Shown here in pieces: positions 32,593 through 36,598 of a stretch of 36,598 bases of DNA; the stretch's first letter is position 1, and every line of letters begins with the position of its first letter. The position numbers and the translations under genes are program-made. The stretch comes from JAYFQF01 sp034927285 (GTDB taxonomy: Bacteria > Bacillota > Peptococcia > DRI-13 > UBA5745). The notes below the pieces were generated by a model. That model saw nothing but the letters and a program-made list of their open reading frames with translations, had not been told where the DNA came from and made no database searches. The DNA lies in NCBI GenBank assembly GCA_034927285.1, contig JAYFQF010000037.1, positions 1 to 36,598 on the forward strand, given 5' to 3'.

Positions 32593-32751
32593 CCTGACCG
32601 TCGTTAAATACAATATGCGGGGCTGCTTTTTATTTAAAGGCAATCTCCGCGGCAGGTTAAAGGCAGTATTCCCGGCAAGAACATCCCCTGACCGCGGCAA
32701 GAAGTCTTTTCAACCGGCTTCGGCCGGCTAAACGGGATTCCAGCCCGCATT
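32550..32751 (-). ncRNA. Candidate riboswitch-type leader of larEBC
   Basis: The transcript should start near 32751. A closing stem P1 pairs ATGCGGGCTG (32741-32750) with CAGCCCCGCAT (32615-32625), one bulge. Inside it are P2, CCGGC-CGAA-GCCGG (32714-32727), and P3, CCGCGGTCAGG (32687-32697) with CCTGCCGCGG (32647-32656), one bulge, which carries a loop of about 30 nt. After P1 comes a 12-bp terminator (32554-32592). The octamer CGGTCAGG occurs in P3 and again just before the terminator. This is a multi-helix aptamer-plus-terminator layout. I could not assign it to T-box, NiCo, Moco, cobalamin, TPP or FMN classes by their conserved sequences. Confidence 0.6.
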
Positions 32752-32787
32752 GACATCATTATAAATTTTGCCGGAAGCTTATGTCAA
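32750..32787 (-). promoter_or_regulatory. Promoter of larEBC with flanking inverted repeat
   Basis: TTGACA (32782-32787) and TATAAT (32758-32763), 18-bp spacer, minus strand. The 7-bp inverted repeat TTGACAT/ATGTCAA (32750-32756 and 32781-32787) brackets the core promoter, one arm being the -35 box and the other the start-site region. It could be an operator. Confidence 0.8.
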
Positions 32788-32908
32788 GTCGGATTAGGTT
32801 ATTTTTCGACATTTCCCTCTCCCAATCATTGGCGGCGGCTTTTACGGAGAAAGTTTTCTTTTGAGGGCATCCTAAGAAAAACCCGATTAAAGGAGTCCCT
32901 CTAAGAAT

Positions 32909-33319
32909 ATGAGCATCGGAAAAACTTCTGCAAAATCCTTTCAGGAGGCCACCGCTATCTTCGTCATCGGTGAAACCGGCTACAGCCTTCTGGAAGTTCT
33001 CTGGCGGGGCTATACCCACTGGACCATGTCCCTTACCGGCGGCCTTTGCTTTCTTTTAATGTATTATCTGAACCAAAAAATGGCCGGCCGCTCTTTGATC
33101 AAAAAATGTCTGGCCGCCGCCTTATTAATAACCCTGGTCGAATTCGCCGTAGGCTGCCTGGTCAACCGGGTGCTGCACTGGCAGGTCTGGGATTACGGCG
33201 CCAATGCCATGAACCTGCTGGGCCAGGTCTGCCTGCTTTATTCTCTTTTGTGGTTTTTGCTGGCTATACCCGCCATGTATCTGTGCGGCTATCTGAAGCA
33301 CCGTTATTTTTCAAAATGA
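32909..33319 (+). CDS. CmpB-like small membrane protein (putative ABC transporter type IV)
   Basis: 136-residue polytopic membrane protein with about four hydrophobic segments (roughly 12-30, 38-54, 66-84 and 103-125). The C-terminal part, WQVWDYGANAMNLLGQVCLLYSLLWFLLAIPAMYL, matches the conserved W-DY-N-G-Q-C--YS-W pattern of the family named putative ABC-transporter type IV. Function is unknown. The only start is ATG 32909; AAAGGAG is 13 nt upstream, longer than usual. It is one of only two plus-strand genes and is convergent with the next gene, 13 nt apart, with no terminator between. I see no clear promoter for it. Confidence 0.75.
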   Translation: MSIGKTSAKSFQEATAIFVIGETGYSLLEVLWRGYTHWTMSLTGGLCFLLMYYLNQKMAGRSLIKKCLAAALLITLVEFAVGCLVNRVLHWQVWDYGANAMNLLGQVCLLYSLLWFLLAIPAMYLCGYLKHRYFSK

Positions 33320-33332
33320 GGTGGAATCCCCG

Positions 33333-34937
33333 TCAGATTCCCAGCTGCCGGCGGAATCCGCTCCAGCCTTCCTCCTGCAAAATGTTCTTATAATACGCTA
33401 ATTCTTCCCCGATAATCTCGTCGATAACCTGCATGCCCAGCAATTCCACCGGAGCTTTGTCGTCGGTAAGGATCCGCCGGCCTCCCTCCACCTCTTCCAG
33501 CTGATCCTGGACCCGGGCCATCATGGCTTTGAATTCCGGGTCTTCGGAGGATTTGATGCCCCGGGAAAGCTCGGCGGCCATCCCCTCGTTTCCGGAGGCA
33601 AAAAGCTCCGTATTGGTACCCGCCGCCTTTACCGTGTAGACATAGGGAAATACCGCCGCAATAGTGTCGGACAAATGATCGTTGATGGCCCCTTCCTTTC
33701 CCGAACGCATGTTCATATTCACCACCATCACCCCGTCCTCCCGGAGATGTTCTTTTACCAGGGTAAAAAACTCCAGGGTCGACATCTGGAAAGGGATGGT
33801 GATATCCTGATATGCGTCCACCATAATCACATCATATTGCTTATCGTTGCGCAGGTAAGCCCTGCCGTCGGTGATTTCCACCTGCACCTTATCCGGCAGA
33901 TCAAAATGGCTTTTTGCCAGTTCGGCGATTTTTTCGTCGATCTCCACCCCTTCGATCCGGGCCTGGGGAAAATATTCGGCGCACAGGGAAGCGTAAGTGC
34001 CGCTGCCCAGGCCAAGGATCAAAATATCGCTGTCCCCTTCCTTTTCAAGCCCCGCCATCAATGGCGCCGCCAGAGCGTAATCATAATACATGCCGGTGAA
34101 CCGGGCGTCTTTCCTTTTTATGGATTGGACCCCAAAGAGCACATTGGTGGACAGCACCACCTTCTGCCGGTCCTCTTTTACCTGAATATAGTTATAGATG
34201 GATTCCCCTTCATAAGCCAGGTCCTTTTCCCAAAAGGCAAAGCTGTAGGTCACCGAAGAAAGCCCCAGCAGGAGGATCACCGCTGCCGCCAGCGCCGATA
34301 CGGCCCGGTATTTTTTTACGGAGTAAAAATAGCAGCAGCTTAAAACCGTCAGCACGCCGGAAAAAATCAAAAAAGTCATGGCTGTTCCCACCCTGGGTAT
34401 CGTGACAAAGGTAGGCAAAAAAGTCCCGATAATGCTGCCCAGGGTATTCAACGCTCCCAGCTTGCCCACGATCTCGCCGTTTTTCTCCAGATCCTCCACG
34501 GTAAATTTGGCCAGGGAGGGAGTCACCGTGCCTAAAAGCACCAAAGGGAAGACAAAAATCACCAGGCAGCTGACAAGGGAGGCCCAAACGAGGAAGTTTT
34601 TCGTGACAAAATAAGCCACCGCCAAAGATAAGCCGGCGATCAGGTATTTTCCGGCAAAAGGGATGGCGGCGATCCAGACCGCGGCAATCAGCATCCGGCG
34701 GTAAAGCAGAAGGGGATCGGGATTTTTATCGGCTGAGCGGCCTCCCAGGATATTTCCCAGGGCCAGGGCGATCATAATGGTGCCGATAATCACCGTCCAA
34801 ACGATCTGGGAGGAGCTGAAATAAGGAGCCAAAAGCCGGCTGGCCCCCAGTTCCACCGCCATTACCGACATGCCGGCAAAAAACTCCGTAGCGTATAAAA
34901 ACAGTCTGTTTCTTAAAATCGAGGGCTTATCCGTCAT
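33333..34937 (-). CDS. Membrane-fused spermidine-synthase-like protein
   Basis: 534 residues. The first ~235 form about seven hydrophobic segments (MFS-like fused domain: FAGMSVMAVELGASRLLAPYF at the start, GKLGALNTLGSIIGTFLPTF). The C-terminal half is a Rossmann methyltransferase/aminopropyltransferase fold: ILILGLGSGTYASL (305-318), IEGVEIDEKI (acidic pair E332/D334), ITDGRAYL and VMVDAYQD-type motif with D374. The GGGDG motif of true spermidine synthases is replaced by GLGSG, so polyamine synthesis is uncertain. ATG 34935-34937 follows GGAGG at 8 nt; the longer reading has no site. Confidence 0.8.
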   Translation of the reverse strand: MTDKPSILRNRLFLYATEFFAGMSVMAVELGASRLLAPYFSSSQIVWTVIIGTIMIALALGNILGGRSADKNPDPLLLYRRMLIAAVWIAAIPFAGKYLIAGLSLAVAYFVTKNFLVWASLVSCLVIFVFPLVLLGTVTPSLAKFTVEDLEKNGEIVGKLGALNTLGSIIGTFLPTFVTIPRVGTAMTFLIFSGVLTVLSCCYFYSVKKYRAVSALAAAVILLLGLSSVTYSFAFWEKDLAYEGESIYNYIQVKEDRQKVVLSTNVLFGVQSIKRKDARFTGMYYDYALAAPLMAGLEKEGDSDILILGLGSGTYASLCAEYFPQARIEGVEIDEKIAELAKSHFDLPDKVQVEITDGRAYLRNDKQYDVIMVDAYQDITIPFQMSTLEFFTLVKEHLREDGVMVVNMNMRSGKEGAINDHLSDTIAAVFPYVYTVKAAGTNTELFASGNEGMAAELSRGIKSSEDPEFKAMMARVQDQLEEVEGGRRILTDDKAPVELLGMQVIDEIIGEELAYYKNILQEEGWSGFRRQLGI

Positions 34938-34968
34938 AAACCGCGCCTCCTGTGGGATGTTATGTTTT

Positions 34969-34997
34969 ATTATACTTGAATTTGTCTGCCGCCACAA
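34969..34997 (-). promoter_or_regulatory. Probable promoter of the spermidine-synthase-like gene
   Basis: TATAAT (34969-34974) with TTGTGG (34992-34997), 17-bp spacer, about 30 nt before the start codon on the minus strand. Confidence 0.55.
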
Positions 34998-35000
34998 TGG

Positions 35001-35044
35001 AAAAGAAAAGCGCAATCCCTATCTGACGGATAAGGATTGCGCTT
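35001..35044 (-). terminator. Intrinsic terminator of the desulfoferrodoxin gene
   Basis: AAGCGCAATCC pairs with GGATTGCGCTT around a 15-nt loop, with TTTTCTTTT following on the minus strand, about 120 nt after the stop. The 35045-35165 gap holds nothing else I can name. Confidence 0.8.
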
Positions 35045-35165
35045 GTTTGTTCCGCAAGGCCGGATCGGGTTTGAAAGCCGGAGCCGGTCTGTGTTTTATT
35101 TTCCTTTATCTGAATTATATCTGTCCTTTAAAAGAGAGCGTTTCCCGCTGAAGTCCCTTTTATCC

Positions 35166-35549
35166 TTACAGTTCTTTCAGCCAAAGGCCGTGAAGATTAC
35201 AGTAAGCAAATGCGGCTACGGGCTTGTCGTCGACGATTTCAAATACGGCCGCGGGTTTTTCCCCGGGCTGCAAGGACTTTCTCTGTCCGCCTTTTTCGGT
35301 TTGGACATAGATCCATTCGATAAAATGCTCGGGCGTCATGGGATGCTCTACGGAACCGATGGTCACGGTTACCTTGGAGCCCTCTACCTTCACCACGGGA
35401 ACGTGCTTCTCCTGAGAGGCATCGGTGGTATTGGGGATCAGTTCTTTCATGGGTTTGCCGCAGCAGACCACGGAAACGCCGGAATCCTTGATTTTTCCGA
35501 TGAGATTTCCACAGGTTTCACAGAGATAAAAACGATTGATAGCAGCCAT
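35166..35549 (-). CDS. Desulfoferrodoxin (superoxide reductase)
   Basis: Non-haem iron superoxide reductase protecting an anaerobe against oxygen. 127 residues with two domains. The N-terminal desulforedoxin-type rubredoxin-like site has cysteines C10, C13, C29 and C30 (LCETCG and VVCCGKPM). The C-terminal neelaredoxin-type site has EKHVPVV, VEHPMTPEHFIEWIYV and AYCNLHGLW, giving the four histidines and one cysteine of the active Fe centre. ATG 35547-35549 lies 8 nt after GGAGG; an ATG five codons earlier overlaps that site. Transcribed alone, with an AT-rich upstream region. Confidence 0.95.
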   Translation of the reverse strand: MAAINRFYLCETCGNLIGKIKDSGVSVVCCGKPMKELIPNTTDASQEKHVPVVKVEGSKVTVTIGSVEHPMTPEHFIEWIYVQTEKGGQRKSLQPGEKPAAVFEIVDDKPVAAFAYCNLHGLWLKEL

Positions 35550-35608
35550 GATGAATTCCTCCATTCAAATAGAAAATAGTGATTGGCTAAAAAACAATTT
35601 AAAACAGC

Positions 35609-35620
35609 TTATTAGTAATA
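35609..35620. promoter_or_regulatory. Possible metalloregulator box upstream of desulfoferrodoxin
   Basis: TTATTAGTAATA is a near-palindrome in the AT-rich 88-nt gap before the desulfoferrodoxin gene. The layout recalls PerR/Fur-type boxes, which would fit an oxidative-stress gene, but the match is partial and no clear -35/-10 pair is seen. Confidence 0.25.
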
Positions 35621-35652
35621 CCTCTTATTTATTACTTAATAGTTTACCCTAC

Positions 35653-36306
35653 CTATTTCCCTTTTTCAAGAGCACATTCGTTATTTTCTGAAAAAATTTT
35701 TGTAATCGTCAGGGGAGGGCCTGCCAATTGGAGGATTTTCTCCGCCAGATAAGCGGCTTCCTGCCGGTCATGGGTGCTGAATAAGACCAGGGACTCCGCC
35801 GCGGCCGATTTAAAAATATCCATGGCCTTCTTTTTTACGCCTTCATCCAAGCCTTTAAAAGGCTCGTCCAAAAGATAAATATCCCCGCCATAGGCCAGAG
35901 CCCGGGCCAAAGCCACCCGCCTTTGCATGCCGCCGGACAGCTCCCGGGTCTTTTTTGCCGCCAGTTCCTCCTCTGAAAGGCCCAGGGCGGCAAAAATCTC
36001 CAGGGTCCGCAGGGGGCCTGCCCCTACCACCTCCACGTTGCGCAAGGGGCCTGCCGCGTCGATCAGCCTGTCTTCCTGAAACACCATGGAGATCCGCTTT
36101 CCTTCAAGGCCGCCGGTCACCCCGGCGTCGGGCTTTTCCAGGCCGGCAAGCAGCCGCAGCAACGTGGTCTTGCCGCAGCCGGAAGGGCCGAAGAGGCAGA
36201 CTGTCCCCCGGGCCGGCAGCTCCAGGGAGAAATTTTGCAGCACCGTCAAATCGCCATAGCTTTTGCAGATCCCCTTCAGCTCCATATCCTGCGCCTTTCC
36301 TGTCAT
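35653..36306 (-). CDS. NitT/TauT-type ABC transporter ATPase
   Basis: ATPase of an importer for small oxyanions, sulfonates or heterocyclic compounds. 217 residues, short for the family. Walker A FGPSGCGKTT, Q-loop MVFQEDRLI, signature ELSGGMQRRVALARAL, Walker B IYLLDEPFKGLD and the H-loop FSTHDRQEA are all present. The QEDRL-W/P pattern after the Q-loop is typical of the nitrate/sulfonate/taurine branch. ATG overlaps the permease stop (ATGA); ATG at 36285 (MELKGI) is an alternative start. The transported substrate cannot be read here, as the binding protein is outside the window. Confidence 0.88.
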   Translation of the reverse strand: MTGKAQDMELKGICKSYGDLTVLQNFSLELPARGTVCLFGPSGCGKTTLLRLLAGLEKPDAGVTGGLEGKRISMVFQEDRLIDAAGPLRNVEVVGAGPLRTLEIFAALGLSEEELAAKKTRELSGGMQRRVALARALAYGGDIYLLDEPFKGLDEGVKKKAMDIFKSAAAESLVLFSTHDRQEAAYLAEKILQLAGPPLTITKIFSENNECALEKGK

Positions 36307-36598
36307 AATCGTTTTTTCATCCCTTCAATCATCGCCAGGGCCAGCTTCTCCATCAATATGCTCATCAGAATCACCACGATGGTCCAGGCGAACAAGTCGA
36401 CGAACTCCAGGGTGATCTTTGCACCGTACAGCTCCTTGCCGATAGAAAGCCGGGGCGAGCCCAGCACCTCCGCCGCCACGCCGGATTTCCAGGCAAAGCC
36501 CAGGCCGTTTGATACGGCGGCGGTAAAATACGGCAATACAGCCGGCACATACAGGTAACGGACCTGTTTCCAGAGGCTGAAATGGAAAAGGCGTCCCA
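36303..36598 (-). CDS. NitT/TauT-type ABC transporter permease, 5' end outside window
   Basis: Partial gene; the reading frame is open to the right edge. The visible C-terminal ~97 residues contain FHFSLWKQVRYLYVP, AVLPYFTAAVSNGLGFAWKSGVAAEVLG (the coupling EAA-like loop region of this permease family) and LFAWTIVVILMSILMEKL as last membrane segment. It overlaps the ATPase start by 4 nt. Any ATG/GTG inside this stretch is internal. Confidence 0.85.
   Translation of the reverse strand, partial: GRLFHFSLWKQVRYLYVPAVLPYFTAAVSNGLGFAWKSGVAAEVLGSPRLSIGKELYGAKITLEFVDLFAWTIVVILMSILMEKLALAMIEGMKKRL

Noticed and set aside
32593..32751. Assignment of the lar leader to the NiCo riboswitch class
   Set aside because: I do not see the conserved GGGACAG/GGCAG-type internal loops I recall for NiCo RNAs. 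Nickel sensing remains possible but not on this evidence.

Overview
The window is a chromosomal segment of a low-oxygen Firmicute, most likely a member of Clostridia. The evidence is the gene order thrS / infC-rpmI-rplT / rRNA methyltransferase, a T-box in front of thrS, an infC leader with an attenuator, strong GGAGG ribosome binding sites, U-rich intrinsic terminators, a desulfoferrodoxin, and many amino-acid and purine catabolism functions. Base composition is GC-rich in most of the window and visibly lower between about 21.5 and 29.3 kb. Almost every gene is on the minus strand. I see no rRNA, tRNA, insertion sequence, phage gene or CRISPR array.

Layout from left to right. 1-6.9 kb is translation core: guanine deaminase and a SpoU-type RNA methyltransferase, rplT-rpmI-infC with an L20-type attenuated leader and a non-AUG (AUC) infC start, a polysaccharide deacetylase, and thrS under a T-box with a sigma-A promoter. 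6.9-14 kb holds an AbrB-family membrane protein, two FAD oxidoreductases, a lipid kinase, MscL and an NhaC-type antiporter. 14.2-19.4 kb is a complete branched-chain amino acid ABC transporter operon (binding protein first, then LivH-M-G-F). 19.5-21.4 kb has a lone hisF and a divergent PHP histidinol-phosphatase.

21.5-29.3 kb is a catabolic operon that reads as a unit: PucR regulator, NCS1 permease, small membrane protein, a stand-alone MetV-like (MTHFR C-terminal type) cysteine protein, a DUF917 / S-methyl-thiohydantoin desulfurase family protein, an M20 peptidase and a CyuA-type cysteine desulfidase. I infer import of a small heterocycle, possibly sulfur-containing, then ring or amide cleavage and desulfuration. 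No single gene proves the substrate.

29.7-32.8 kb is larE-larB-larC, which makes the nickel-pincer nucleotide cofactor of lactate racemase. No larA is present in the window. The 5' leader of this operon is the strongest candidate for something undescribed. Its transcript begins almost exactly at a 10-bp closing stem, folds into a branched structure and ends in an intrinsic terminator before larE, which is the architecture of a riboswitch. I could not match it to a known class. The right end holds a CmpB-like membrane protein, a membrane-anchored spermidine-synthase-like protein, a desulfoferrodoxin, and the 3' end of a NitT/TauT-type ABC operon that is cut by the window edge.
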